Shown here one piece after another: positions 11,401 through 23,300 of a DNA stretch of 64,000 bases. The stretch is from Leuctra nigra (taxonomy: Eukaryota; Arthropoda; Insecta; Plecoptera; Leuctridae). Location of the stretch: contig OW203769.1 of assembly GCA_934045905.1 (NCBI GenBank), positions 22,351,705 to 22,415,704 of the forward strand, given 5' to 3'. The notes beneath the pieces are model-generated. The model saw only the letters and a program-made list of their open reading frames with translations. It ran no database searches and was not told the origin of the DNA. A program made the position numbers and the translations under genes. The first letter of the stretch is position 1; each line of letters begins with the position of its first letter.

Positions 11401-12150
11401 GTCTGAAAGTTTAATTAAATAATAAGCAACACAATAACTATAGTACATACTTGTGTAGATACCAAGTAGGTACCTAGGTACCTACCTAGGTATAGGTAGT
11501 ACCTACTAGATTGCCGTCATTAGCACAACTATGTATCATGCAAGAGGTAGGTACCAGTCGTAAAGTCGGCTTCTTTCAGATTAGTAGGTAGATACCTAGG
11601 TACCTACTTTCAATTAAAGGCAGGTAGGTACGTAATTGTGGTAGAGAGACAAAGTTATCGTCTCTTTGGATGTTATGTTTGGATGTTATGAACCTACTAT
11701 TTTAAGCAGATGTAGTAGGAACGTTGTGGAAAGACAAGTCAACAAGCCGATCCTACTATGCAAACCTACCTAGGTACTACCTAGGTAGTAGCTAAGTGGG
11801 GTACAGACCAAGTAGGTATACATACACTTAGGTGGTGACGATGTAATTTACTATATATAGATTTTTCTAGGGAATACAATAACAGAGAATAATCAAAACA
11901 ATCTAATGTACCGCAGATTCCATGTTAAAATTGACACAAAGGTAGGTACAATGGCAACAGCATAAGCGACTTTACAAACAGTGCTACCTGCAAACCCAGG
12001 GTGTAATTTCAGCTTACCTTGTTTTAAAACGATACTTATACCCACAGGATCATATCCAATGCATAAAGTAACCGGAGTATCAAACTTTGGTACAGTATAT
12101 CCCGTATTATCAAACACTGAGACGGTGACCCCACGGCACGTGTTAGCCAT
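5446..12150 (-). CDS. Carm1: CARM1 / PRMT4 histone-arginine methyltransferase, first seven coding exons (3' part off window)
   Basis: Type I arginine methyltransferase that makes asymmetric dimethylarginine on histone H3 and on coactivators and splicing factors. Exons on the minus strand: 12018-12150, 11280-11402, 10579-10682, 7486-7644, 6794-6928, 6168-6361 and 5446-5618. All have GT/AG borders and the reading phase carries through, giving 340 residues. Residues 10-110 correspond to the N-terminal PH-like domain. SVFSERTED precedes the catalytic core. The SAM-binding motif [10 protein letters not shown] is at 156-165 and the double-E loop [11 protein letters not shown] at 225-235 with both glutamates present. 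[13 protein letters not shown] lies in exon 7. The C-terminal beta-barrel with the THW loop is missing because later exons lie beyond the LINE and the window edge. Drosophila's counterpart is Art4/CARMER. Confidence 0.95.
5690..6115. repeat. GGAACCGG-motif-rich repeat in CARM1 intron 6
   Basis: About a dozen GGAACC/GGTTCC motifs are clustered toward the two ends of this 0.4-kb AT-rich stretch between CARM1 exons 6 and 7. Clustered subterminal motifs of this kind resemble the inner repeats of other hAT-type MITEs in this window. I could not define terminal repeats or a target duplication. Confidence 0.4.
7240..7437 (+). mobile_element. 3' end of a LINE/SINE-type retroelement with an ATT-repeat tail
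   Basis: The stretch ends in ...GTGCTCAATAAATTAC followed by an (ATT)n tail, in the intron between CARM1 exons 4 and 5. A second copy of the last 70 nt lies in reverse orientation at 62084-62160, again bounded by the triplet tail. No coding capacity remains. The left boundary is approximate. Confidence 0.5.
8425..8568. repeat. Short inverted-repeat element (MITE), CCAGGAGGCC ends
   Basis: CCAGGAGGCCAATTCTTGAG at the left is mirrored by an imperfect complement at the right, giving a 144-bp hairpin-forming element. It abuts the next element at the shared CCAGG. Confidence 0.65.
8564..9384. repeat. Inverted-repeat element, GGGCCCTCATTCACGTACAT ends
   Basis: The 20-bp terminal sequence at 8568-8587 is perfectly inverted at 9362-9381. 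Inside lie several copies of TACCCCGGGGTA-like and GGTGGTAAG motifs near both ends and an AT-rich core. It is non-coding and lies in a CARM1 intron, between two shorter elements with similar ends. Confidence 0.65.
9381..9504. repeat. Short inverted-repeat element, CCAGGGGGTTA ends
   Basis: GGGGGTTACCTATTCTAAATT near 9384 is mirrored by AATTTAGAATAACCCCCC ending near 9502. It is the third in a row of abutting MITEs and shares the CCAGG junction with its neighbour. Confidence 0.6.
9969..10250. repeat. Imperfect inverted-repeat element, AAAGCCTATCACA ends
   Basis: CTAAAGCCTATCACAGGCAA at the left matches the complement of GTGTGATAGGGCTTTAAG at the right, imperfectly. The interior holds paired CACCGGTTCCGG/CCGCCGGTTCC motifs. 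Probably a degenerate MITE. Confidence 0.4.
10347..10557. repeat. Inverted-repeat element, CAGAGGGGGTGA ends, beside CARM1 exon 3
   Basis: CAGAGGGGGTGATTATGG is tandemly doubled at the left and complemented at the right (TCACCCCCTCTG). Inner arms read TTGACAAAACCTGAT and ATCAGGTTTTGTCAA. The right end is only about 20 bp from the 5' splice site of CARM1 exon 3 (10579). Confidence 0.55.
10783..11082 (-). repeat. MITE with ATTCATAG ends, copy A
   Basis: A 300-bp element with terminal ATTCATAG[C/G]TTGCA inverted repeats. A clear second copy lies in opposite orientation at 51450-51752, so this is a mobile or dispersed repeat. It contains a decoy exon (see rejected items). Confidence 0.7.
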
Positions 12151-12243
12151 TTTTGTTACTTTATTCTAGCTTTTGTGTTTGAAGGAAAAGAAAGGTTATA
12201 AAAACTGAGTCAGCAAGCGAGCGGGAGATTCCGAAGGTCGACC

Positions 12244-12258
12244 TATCGATATATCGAT
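12244..12258. promoter_or_regulatory. DRE-type element (TATCGATA) upstream of CARM1
   Basis: A perfect palindromic TATCGATA at 12244-12251 is followed directly by TATCGAT, 94-108 bp upstream of the CARM1 start codon. In Drosophila this is the DREF/BEAF core-promoter site of housekeeping genes. It is the likely promoter element if the transcript starts close to the first ATG; the transcription start itself is not visible. Confidence 0.5.
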
Positions 12259-13759
12259 GTATGGCGGGAATATTTCGAATTTCCATTTGTTTAACAATGC
12301 AATGAAGCCATGAACCCGTCAGCAAAATAAAATTTCAAGAAAAGAAACAATTTGATTGATATTTCGAAGCCTACTAGAAACTCTTTGATATTGCTACTTG
12401 TTGATCAAACCTAGGTTATTATTTTTTAAGAAGTAGGTAGTCGGTATTATACAAATAATTGAATGAAAAATCCACGGGAAAAATCTATAGATTTTGGGTG
12501 GTACCCAATAAATATTTTCGTGATGTTTTTATATTATTTTGATTTTTTTACCAACGAATTTGCCGTCGTCGTAATTACTAACGACTCTCGCGAAATAATC
12601 TACATGTTTATTAATTGAAAAAACAACTACAACTTAATGTGTTGGCTGATTGATTGTAATTTTAATGATTAGTTTTTTATTATAAAAAATAAAAATGGTT
12701 AGGTAATGATTTTTTTACATATTATTTTATTGTCTTGCAACTTCATTGATATTTTAAATTAATATAATATAATGAAGCGGCCTAGAATGAAGTAAGCCTC
12801 CTTTCAAAGTTTGTGACAATCAGATTAATTTCCGTGTTCGGTCATACGGTCTGTATCCAAAAATTAGCGGCGGCAATCAAACTGGCCAATGAACAAGCTC
12901 GTTAACGGGTCTATTCTGGTCATAGGAAAAGGATGATAACAATTCGTGAAACCAGAATGTCGAGTTTTGAGGATGGTGAAAATAATGCAAACATTTTACA
13001 AATGGGAAGTGATATTTTATTGTAAAAATCAAATTGGCCAAAATACAATGTTGGCCATGTAACCGGAATTAAGAATTGCTGGTATACTGAAAAATTTGAA
13101 AAATACACTTAATTTAGCTGTCTAATTTATTTTATAACAAATTCCATTACACAGTTTCAATTTTGTAAATAATTTATCAGCAACAGTGTTCGTCGACAAT
13201 CAATTACTAAATGTAATGAAAGACGCACTATACTGCACTACTTTTGTGGTCAAATGAAATTTGGTAAAAGTTTGGCATATTATGAATGAACTATAATAAA
13301 TTAATAAGCATGACAAATTATTTCTATACACTGGCCAAACTGTTGAGCATGATCACATTTCAATTAAAATTCTTTGAAAATGTAGAAAACTGTTGCAATC
13401 AGCTGGAACTGTTATAGTGCCATGGGGTGATTACTGACACAGTTTACAGTGACTAGAACTTCAATCCTTAACAATAAGCAACAATACACAGTGGCAATGA
13501 GGCCAGCATCAAGTGAGCTTCACAATGCAGGACCCATGGGATTCTATTGATCCATTGGAAGCAAGAAACCCACCTTGAATTATACAAGTAATAGTTATGA
13601 ACTAAAGGCGGTTTTAAATTATGATAATACTTTATCTCTTTAACACAAATAACAACTGACATTTTTGAGAATTTAGTTTCCAGAAAATATTCCAGAATAC
13701 AATTTAACCATAATTTCAGTTGAGTACATTGCCACATACACACATCTTCTTGTAGAATT
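12259..13759. other. AT-rich spacer upstream of CARM1
   Basis: No convincing exon, conserved frame or complete element was seen. The stretch is AT-rich with short repeats only; the small open frames have no recognisable motif. Confidence 0.5.
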
Positions 13760-13889
13760 CAGGGGGGTCATTCCTGTAGGTAGCGGGTTTAGATTACGTT
13801 AGATTAGATTGTGCTCATCGTGCCATATGAAAAAGCAAGTCGGACTGCCTCCGGTAAACCTGTCAAAAAGTTTCGCAAATGACCCCCAG
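13760..13889. repeat. Short inverted-repeat element, CAGGGGGGTCATT ends
   Basis: CAGGGGGGTCATT at the left is mirrored by AATGACCCCCAG at the right. The ends resemble the other short MITEs of this window (CCAGGAGGCC, CCAGGGGCCG and others). Confidence 0.55.
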
Positions 13890-14002
13890 TTGTGTAGGTA
13901 ATGTAGAGAATTTGAAAACTGGTAAAATGAGTTTTGAAATGTGTAAGGTGGCAATTATTGATTCCAGGCCGAAGTTGCCTGCATTCTATTCTAGGAGACT
14001 AT

Positions 14003-14435
14003 TAGGGCTGTGCAAGTCTCGAAAGTTCTCGAATCTCGAATATGAAACTCCATCTGGATCTCGATCGTTTGTTCAAATTACCATCTCGAATTTTCAAGTC
14101 TCGAGCATCAACTAAAAGCCATCAAGATTTCCAATTTTTTGTTATTTTTACAGGACTTCGCACGCTAACTTTCTTTGTATCGTCCATAAATTTGATTTGT
14201 ATTGTTTTATATATAAAGCAGACAGTTCTGCATACTTATCAAAATGGTATTCTTGTGTGGCTGGACAATTTGCATTGTGTTTCTCTTACACCAAAAAAAA
14301 TCTTTTTAAAAAAGTATAATCTTGCTCGAATATTCTCGATCTCGAAGGTAAAATATCTCGCTCGATCTCGCTCGACTTTTATGAAATAATCTCGATCTCG
14401 CTCGACATGAAAAATTTTAATCTCGCACAGCCCTA
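14003..14435. mobile_element. hAT-type MITE with CTCGA-motif interior, 8-bp target duplication
   Basis: Terminal inverted repeats are TAGGGCTGTGC and GCACAGCCCTA. The element is flanked by perfect 8-bp duplications GAGACTAT (13995-14002 and 14436-14443), the hAT hallmark. The interior is rich in TCTCGA/CTCGAT motifs, densest near both ends, which may be transposase binding sites. No transposase is present, so it is non-autonomous. Confidence 0.88.
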
Positions 14436-14443
14436 GAGACTAT

Positions 14444-15853
14444 TACTAAATACAACACGACACAGAATGCTTTCCGACAATCTTAGCACTTCTTGTTAAC
14501 AACGAATTACTGCAGATGTACTTGTTAAAAAAACTGAGGCAGTTGTTGAGTTCAGCAAAACCGAGGCTATATACATACATGGACTGCCAGATAAAATATG
14601 GTACCCAACTTAGTAAATACAGTTTTCGTACGAAACGAATACTAAGAATGAGATTCCTATTTCTTTGTATAATATGTTAGTTAATCTACAACAAAGTTTA
14701 ACATTACTAAAGTAAAATTGAATTTAATTCAAGGTAAAGGAACTGAATATTATTTTGACTTTTTTCTACTACAAGTAAAACAGCACCGTTTCATTGGCTG
14801 GCGCTGCGCAACAACGCAAACAATATGGAAGCATTGTGTTTGTTGCGCAGATCTTTTGCTGCTGGCCAACGACACTCGAGAACGTTTGGCACAAGTTCTA
14901 AACAAATCAACTAGTGCTAGATTTCTACATAATATAATATCATGCCATTAAGTACCGCACATGCCTCCACAACACTTGGAATTAAAATTATATTGCTAGT
15001 AGTACAGTCAACGCATTTGACTAATATTGAAAGTGTAAACAAACATTCTTCCACCAAGGAGTTGGATGTTGAACCGTCATAACCTGGGGATTTCTTACAT
15101 TTCCTTTAAAATCCATCAGGAGCTCAGATAGTTATGCAACACCACGGAAAGTGCAAAAAAATGCTAAAATACATTCTGTGAAATACATCTATGGGTATTG
15201 GGTAGGTAATTGTTGATCACTGATCAGCGTACAACAATGGTACAACATACCTACGTTAGATATCTGATTTGAAACACTTGTAATGTGTTGCAAAAATATT
15301 CCAGAATCATAAAATGAGAACCTGGAATGAAGATTCCAAATGAGACAACAAGGGGGGATTTCTATCAACTCAAGAAATCCAAATATAAAGAAAAACCAAA
15401 AACTAAAATCTAAAAATGCATCCCCCACTCGAAACAAACTACCAAATGCGACAAAATTGAAAAGTGCACTCAAAGTCCAACATTAGTTCCGAGTTTCAAG
15501 ACTCCAAAAGAAATAATTATTTCGAGTTGGGCTGTCCAAAAATAGAACACAAATAAATGCATAACTACCGTCGCTCTCGACATACGACAGAGTGAAAAAA
15601 AAAACATTTGCCGTCTTCAATCATATCATTGCTAAGACTTCCTTCTCATCATCTAAAATGAGATTCATTTACATAATATACCTATACTTCAATAGTTGAG
15701 CACAGCTACATCGATTATCAACTAAATTATGACTGAGTATTTCCAACAATTCTTGAGATTCCTCCAGTTCTCTAGATTATCATTAAAAACTGCCGCCGGC
15801 ATGCATTTTAGTTGCCGATATATTCACTAGTATTCCACGAGCGCACGTTATAA
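14444..15853. other. AT-rich spacer
   Basis: No gene was recognised. Open frames up to about 95 codons have no domain signature. Weak splice-like sites are present but no conserved coding text. Confidence 0.45.
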
Positions 15854-15861
15854 CACATTGC

Positions 15862-16728
15862 TAGAGCCAGTTTTAAATGGTGATGCGCGAATTCGCGAAT
15901 TGTTCTGATTGCACTATTTTCTTCTACTAAAATCCATTTCATTGTGTATAGATCCCAAATCTACCATTTTTACATCGCGAAAAAAAACGAAATCCAACCC
16001 TGATCGCGATATTTAACATTTTCCGCGAAATGACCACGAAATAAAGGTTTTCTATTAAAATTACTGCTTTTATCCCCCTAACAGGTCACACAACAACAAA
16101 CGAAACCAGTTTCTTTCCATGTGCTACTCAATCAACCCCCTCCCCCTCGCCAGACACTTTGCTACCCACCCTCAAAGTGAGCCAGACCAGTCTAACCAGT
16201 TGATGATGCCTCCAGGCTGCTTTGTTTTGCGCCCCCATCTGTTCAAGGTCGACCAGTTTCCCCCCCCCCCCTTCCACCCTCAACCAGTCGCAACTATTCA
16301 TCAATAGTCTACTTACACAGAAGGATATTTTGGAACAATTACTGCACTGAAAATTGTTGGATTGGGAAAGAAAATATCTTGTCAAAATATACATTTTGCG
16401 TCATGAAGTTTTAAATATTATGTACCATCTATACAGAGAAAATGTGGGTTGGGGAAAAGACAGTACAGAGCATTAAAGACGCCATTCTAGACAAGCCTAT
16501 TTCAGTGCTAATAGTGCATGACCAATCCATTCCAATCCCTCCTCCAGTGGCATAGGTACATGTTTTTCATCAAATTATGGTTTCTGGGGGATTACAATGT
16601 GTTTTATAACCAATTTAATATCACCACAAAATCGCGAAATCCCTCTTCCAGAAAAAACACAAAAAACGAAATTGATGATTTTAAAAACGAATTTTAAGAA
16701 ATAAAATCACCATTTAAAACTGGCTCTA
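15862..16728. mobile_element. hAT-type non-autonomous element, 8-bp target duplication CACATTGC
   Basis: A perfect 23-bp terminal inverted repeat starts TAGAGCCAGTTTT. Both sides are flanked by CACATTGC (15854-15861 and 16729-16736). Subterminal regions carry CGCGAAA/TTCGCG motifs. The middle is C-rich and non-coding. Confidence 0.88.
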
Positions 16729-16736
16729 CACATTGC

Positions 16737-17306
16737 ACTTAAACCAACGTGTTGGGCACAATCATGTGCAATTCCACTTCTTCATTGTCATTCAAAACCT
16801 CCAATTCCATCTGGTAAGGTGAGGTAGCAGTTTTGTAACCATGTTCTTCGCTCTACACGTATCCACAAATAATACCTACTATAAATCGGTTGCCTCTTTT
16901 ACTTCTTTCCAGAAAATGTAAAAGATATTGATAAGATTCAATTCACAATACTTGGAATGCTGAGATCACCAAAATGTCATAAATTACTTAGCATCAATCA
17001 TTCATCATTCCCTCCCACTGAACCACAATTTTGAATGATCCTACAAAAGTATTATTATTACAATTTCGAATTAATAATAATTTTTTGGAAAAACTGTGTA
17101 ACTGCCCAAGGTTTAACATTAAATAATCGAATATCCCACTCACAATCAGTCTCCAGCATTTGTTATATCGGTTTGTAATCTAGGGAGCTTTGGCATATTC
17201 TTTTCCAACCGACATAACATCATTCCGTAAATCTCAGCCGTCCAAGCAGTGGGACTCTTAGCTGACGACGTTACGCAGCCGAGTGACTAGACGAAGGCGC
17301 TCAATG
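16737..17306. other. 3' flank of the DUF229 gene
   Basis: AT-rich sequence downstream (minus strand) of the DUF229 stop codon, presumably its 3' UTR and spacer. I could not identify a clear AATAAA signal. Confidence 0.4.
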
Positions 17307-20300
17307 TTATTGCTCCTCCTGCGGCGCGGGCGCCTTGCAATTGCAGTACTTGCGCAGCTGCTCAAGCTTCTCGTATACGCAGTGCGCTTGCGTACCGTAG
17401 CGGTTGATGCGGCTGATGTCCGTCACCTGCGCAACGACATTTAGTTAATTCTCACACTCGCAAGATGGGAGATAGAAGGTGGAAGGGAATCTATCAACGC
17501 TTTTGATTTGCAGATATCAGTATTCCAAGAAGAGAATATGAAAGGGAAGACAAGTGTAGAAAAAGAAGGCAAGTACTGTCTGACTTCAATAGCATTGAAG
17601 AGAATGTTGCGGAGAGAGAAGCGAAGATTGCGGGAGAGTAAGAAGAAAGAAATGGTGGGAAGAAAGAGAAAGATGGAAGGAGTTTGTGGAAAGGTAGGTA
17701 GAAGAATCAGAGGAGAGTGAAGACGATGAGGAAAAAGACAACGAGGAAGAAGTCGGACGGCCAACCAGCTTCGGTTGACGTCGTTGGATGGGGAAAATGG
17801 ATATATATCACTATCAATGCTGGCTTTAGCCTCAGAAAAATTATGCTGATATGAGATTTCCCTATAGATGTAATGAATATTTTCTCTACCAGTGCAATAC
17901 ATAGCTTAGTATAAAGTTTACAGCGTATTACAAAGCATTCAAAAACGAAAATCAATGACTTAGGTTATTTTTTTTTTACATAAATACATTAAAAATTCAT
18001 TAATATTTCTAAATATTATGCAACAGTAAAAATTAACTTCTGTTGATGCAAAAAACTTTGTGTTTTTTATGAATAATTGCATTATTTACTATTTTCTAAC
18101 GTAAAATCTTCCAAGAGCAAGCAGCCACACTGATAAGCTGAGAGAACGGACCTTGATAGTGAACGCATCTGCTGCCATGTTGTAGGAGAGCGAGGCCTCG
18201 AAGAGCCCCGCGCCGGGTTGCGTTGCCACCTTGAGCTGGTACATCTCCTGCGACACAGGCGTGCGCGCAGACAAGTCGGCGACAAAGCCGTCGGTGTCGG
18301 CGTTCTTGCGGAACTGTAGGAGCCCGGCATTGGGCACCAGCTTGGCGGCCCACTGCACTCGGTCCAGGCGCAGCTCGTTACAGATCGTGCGGTGATCGGA
18401 CGTGAATCTAACAACACATCACATGTTACCTTGGAGTGCTTGAGATACCATTCTCCATCGTGACAAAAAAACTAGTTTATGACCAAATATCAAGCAACTG
18501 TTGAAGATAATTAAATGATACAGAACTGCATATAATATCAGGTTGTTACTTGACTTGATATCCATGCTACTTAAAAGTAAAGTATATCTAATGGATGTAA
18601 TTTAATAAACTAATATTCGTCATATTTTCTCATTGAGAGAATTTGTAGCAGAGGATATGCGAGCGAGAGAGACGGCTGAGAAGAAGAAGAGAGGGAAGAG
18701 CCGATACCTATACCTAATACTGTCAAGTGCAAATGTCTCTCTGTGAAAGCAAGTGCTCTGTGAACGGTTGAGCGAGCGCAATGAGACTCACTTGTTGATG
18801 AAGTCGACGAGCGCCTGCGCGGCGCGTACCACTAACACATCGTCGAGCCGCACCTCCTGCCAGTCCAGGCACGCGCACCAGTGTGGCTCGATGAAGGCGT
18901 CCGCGCACGTGCGCTCTGCAGGCACCTCCTGTATAACCACAAGCACAACCTCGGACTTAGAAATCAGAAATCCGACTCAGAATGCTAAATAAAAACTAAT
19001 AGGTACTACACAAGAACCAACAAACCCCATAATAATAGACAGATCAATTATACGAGCCAGGTTTGTGGACGTACCTTGAAGAGACTTATGGAACGGTTGT
19101 GCACGCTGCCTTTGCCCGCGCCCTCGTAATGGAGCACGTCTCTGAGCGTGGGGTGGATGTCGAACGGCGTGGTTAGGCGGCCGGCGTTGCGGCGGAAGTT
19201 GCGCATGGCGTCGGGATGCGTGCGCGCGAACCACGGCGGGAACGCGAACGTGAAGAAGGGCAGACGCTCCTCTTGCTTCCCTTGTTGCGTGTTGCGGATG
19301 TTGGTGAATCTGACAACAAACATGATTGAATAAATTACATTTATTCTATGCTTTGGTGTATTACAAACTACGTACAAAACTATGAAATGATTAGTTTGTT
19401 TATGAACACAGTCTGGCCTATAGAGATGGTTGTCTTTGCAATCGACGGTCAAACGGTTCACTATGAAAAGGTACTAGTAGACATTGTTTTACCATATTAC
19501 TTTTCATCTTGCCTCCTTTTGTGCATTATGTAAAGTCTCTACTATCCTCGTGTAGAATTGCTGATAAGATAACAAATATCTGAACCACAAGAATAGTGGA
19601 ATAGAAATGCTCCATTTACTTGGTTTTGTATGTTTCAACAGCTATTTAGAAGTCCACAATAAAGCCAAGTTTACCAGATTTAAAAGCAGAATAACTACAC
19701 AAACACTTTTAAAATTAGTTAGGTAGTATTTAGGGATGCATGAAATGAAACCCTCTAAAGTGGATTATTTTTTATTCTATTTATAGACTCTAATTCACAT
19801 CCACGAAACAGGGTACCTAAATATTATTGATATTGAGATTAGCTATGATTGAATCATATTCACACCAAAATAAATCAAAAATGATTTTGAAGAATGAATG
19901 CATTTACCTAGACGTACTCTGAAACTTGTTTGCCATGTTGTGGCGTACCTGTGTCCATGGTCGCTCATGATGACAAGCAGAGTGTTGTTGAGATGTCCGT
20001 CGTCGTGGAGACTCTGCATCCACTCGAGCATGTCGTCGTCCGCGGCGCCGATCAGGTTGTACGAGTCGTGCGACAGCTCCGCATGGAAGCTGAACAGGAA
20101 CTTGGGCTCGTCGCGGTACACTTGGAAGAAGTCCTTCGCGTAGTTCATCACGATCTGTGTCAACAACAAACATTGCTTTCATACCGCTTTCATCCCTTTC
20201 ATTGGAAGAAGTCCTTCGCGTAGTTCATCACGATCTGTGTCAACAACAAACACCGCTTAGGTACATATGTTCCATCAGTGGCTGATCAAAGTCACAAAAA

Positions 20301-23300
20301 ATTAATTGTTCAAATCTATCAATGAAAAATTGGATCTCTTTTAATTGAGCAAGCGACTTCAGCTCTTTTGGCACAGATCATAGTTCTTTTCTTATGTTAC
20401 CTACTTCTGATATACAGGATACATTTTTTTCTTTGATAGATCTGACATTTTGTACGCATGCAAAGACCAACCAGACGGTATGCAGACCAGGACTTTTTAA
20501 AAATCTTCATAATAAATTATTAAAAAAATTGCATCTGGTTGAAACTCCAAAATGGTCCAATTTAGTTAACATTTTCCAAGGGGATTAAGACCAATAGTTG
20601 ATACGTTAAGTTCTCTCCAAATCCTCTGGGATCTGATTCACAAAGCATTTCCCCTGGGGGTTTTAAAATAAAACCCTTTCTTTCACTGCTTTACACCAAA
20701 GGGATGTAAACCATCAATTTCTCTGGGGGAAAGCTTTGCGAATCTGGGCCCAAATGGGTAAAAAAATGTTAAATTATTGTGTCATCGTTGAAAATCTTAA
20801 GTGTTCACGATTCCTCCTGACATCAGACCGACCAAAATAGTAAACTGATTTGGCCGATTGAATGATATTTCGTTACGTCTAATCACGCTCGATCATGAGA
20901 GCACTTGAGCAATCTCGAAAATATGGGTCCTGGGCCCAGCTACTCGACTACCTCCAGTTCTGTTTGCATGAGGGCTACCTTGTGCCGAGGCAGCGAACCG
21001 ACGCAGTACTTCTTGTACGTGGAATACTCGCGCGTGGCGGCCACGTAGTACGTGCGCATGTAGTGGTCCGTGGGCGGCGAGTTGAAGCCCTTCAGGCGGT
21101 ACGTGAAGGTGCCGATGTTCGGGCAGTCTTCAATGAACGCTGAAAAACAAATACAAGGCCTAGAGATCGAATCGCAAACACAAGTCAAGAGATTTAAACA
21201 AATTGTCAACTTGAAAATGTGTTGAAAGAATGTGGATATTTTTGTTAAATAAATGCAAATATTTTACAACAATTTAGATAAGTAAGATAAATGTTACAAA
21301 ACAAATATTTTTCCCCCAACGTTATACATAGTTCTAGTTTACCAACAGAATAGATACTAATTCTGGTATATTATTAGGTATACAGATTCTCAAAGAGTAC
21401 AGAAAAGAATAAAAAAGATTATTTCGGTACTTTTAAAGTGTGGGGTTTATGAAGTGAGAGTTAATGTCTATAGTCTATTCTGAACTTAACACTCATTGTT
21501 CTCTTTTTATAATGTATCGTAAAATCATTTGTTCTCATTGTATCCTCGACCATTTATTGCCCATCCCTTGTTCAAGGTCGTTTACAACCTTGTAGCTCCT
21601 AGCTCGCTAAGGGTTATAAAGATTATTTCCGAAAAAATGGACCTTGAGTGGGTGAAAATGTAGACTTTAGGGGTCTATTGACTCTGCGGCAGAGCTGATA
21701 CAGAGAGCTTTCCACCCACAGCTGAGGCATGTTTTGACACATTTAGGTTTTTTTTTACAATAGGGTCAGGTCCATTGTAAGTGAGAACAATGAGTGTGTC
21801 TGCGTATAAAACGGACTATAGTGTGATAGGTTGAATTGAACTTCTCTGACCGCTGCGAGAGAGTACAGAAGACTGCAGTGTTGTCATGCAGTGACCTCAC
21901 CTCGGCAACGTTCGCGCGTGGAAGCCGTGAACGTACCTGTGACGTAGCCGTTCCACTGGTAGTCCTTCCAGACAAACGGATAGACGTTGACGTAGCTCGC
22001 CTTGGATCCCATCCGCTTCCGGGTCTCCGGGAGTTCCAGCTCCGTCTGTCCGGTCAGGATCGGGATGAGAGCCTGCGGAGTGCCGTCGCCCACGATGTTG
22101 TACCTGTTGATCCATACAGGTATTAGATCTACAGAATTGACTAGGAAAACGCTCTGTGTAATGTTTCATAAGCGAGCCTTCCTATTGCTTGTGATTTTAT
22201 ATGCATTGCAAGTTACTGCTTTACCGAAACGAAATGCGTCAAATCACAGTGATAAAATATCTGAAATTTCCAGCAAGAATTTTTACAAATATTTCCGAAC
22301 ACGCATAAAATGTTCATAAAATTTCCATAACTTTTGAAGATAACGAACAATGTGTGAAAATTAACAAAAACCCAGAAAATGTTGGTCCCGATGACCATGC
22401 AAAATATGGATCATAATATGGATCCAGGATCAGTATAACGGTTCCAGGATTAATAATTTAATTTTCAAAAAATCACAGGATCCTGTTCAAAAACTATATT
22501 TTAGACCACTCTTGTGACATAAGTGTGGGCACACAATTTCAGATCGATTGGTTGAACGATTTGCGCTGGGCATAGGCTACAAAAACACAACAACAACAAA
22601 ACAGAGAAAGTGACATAAGTCCCACAGTAACGCTCACGATGCTTGCTTACTAATTGTGTGCTATGTACACGTAATATGGAAAATTAGAACTATTGCAAGT
22701 TTTGTCAACTTACCCCTCTAGAGTGATTCCTCCCAGCACGTCGCGCAAGTACGCGTACGACTTGGGCAGCTTGCGCATGAACATGTTGCGCGACAGCGAG
22801 TCAAAGCCGAACATCAGCACGTTCATGCGCAGGGAGTCCTTGGGCGTCTTCTCCCAGCCGGTCCGATCGCGCACGTCTTGGTCGTGGCGGATGCCGGCCA
22901 TCACACTCTGCCATCTGACAACACAATCAAACATAACTACAAGCCGTCCCATGATAGAACAATATTGTTTCACTTAGCAAGTCAGTATACAATATTGCTT
23001 ACGATTAGATTCTATGTTTAACTTGAATAGGAGGAGCAGTTTAAAGTGGTGTAGGAGGAATTTCTCGATGTCAGGGAATACCGAATTAAAATTAGTTTGC
23101 TCGAAGATTTAGCTACGTTTAAAATTATTTTACAGTATCTTTTTCTACCCAAATTGACAGCAAAACCTATGCTACTTTTTCAGATTTTCATTCTCAAGTC
23201 TAATTTAGTTCACATTTTCATAAGTTAGTGATATTCCATATTGTTACTATGTAGGTAATTTAAAAAAATAATTTTTAATAGAAAATTATTAATAAACATA

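Noticed and set aside
17441..17902. 153-codon open frame in the last DUF229 intron
   Set aside because: The sequence is low-complexity and lacks conserved motifs, and the exons on both sides join in phase without it.
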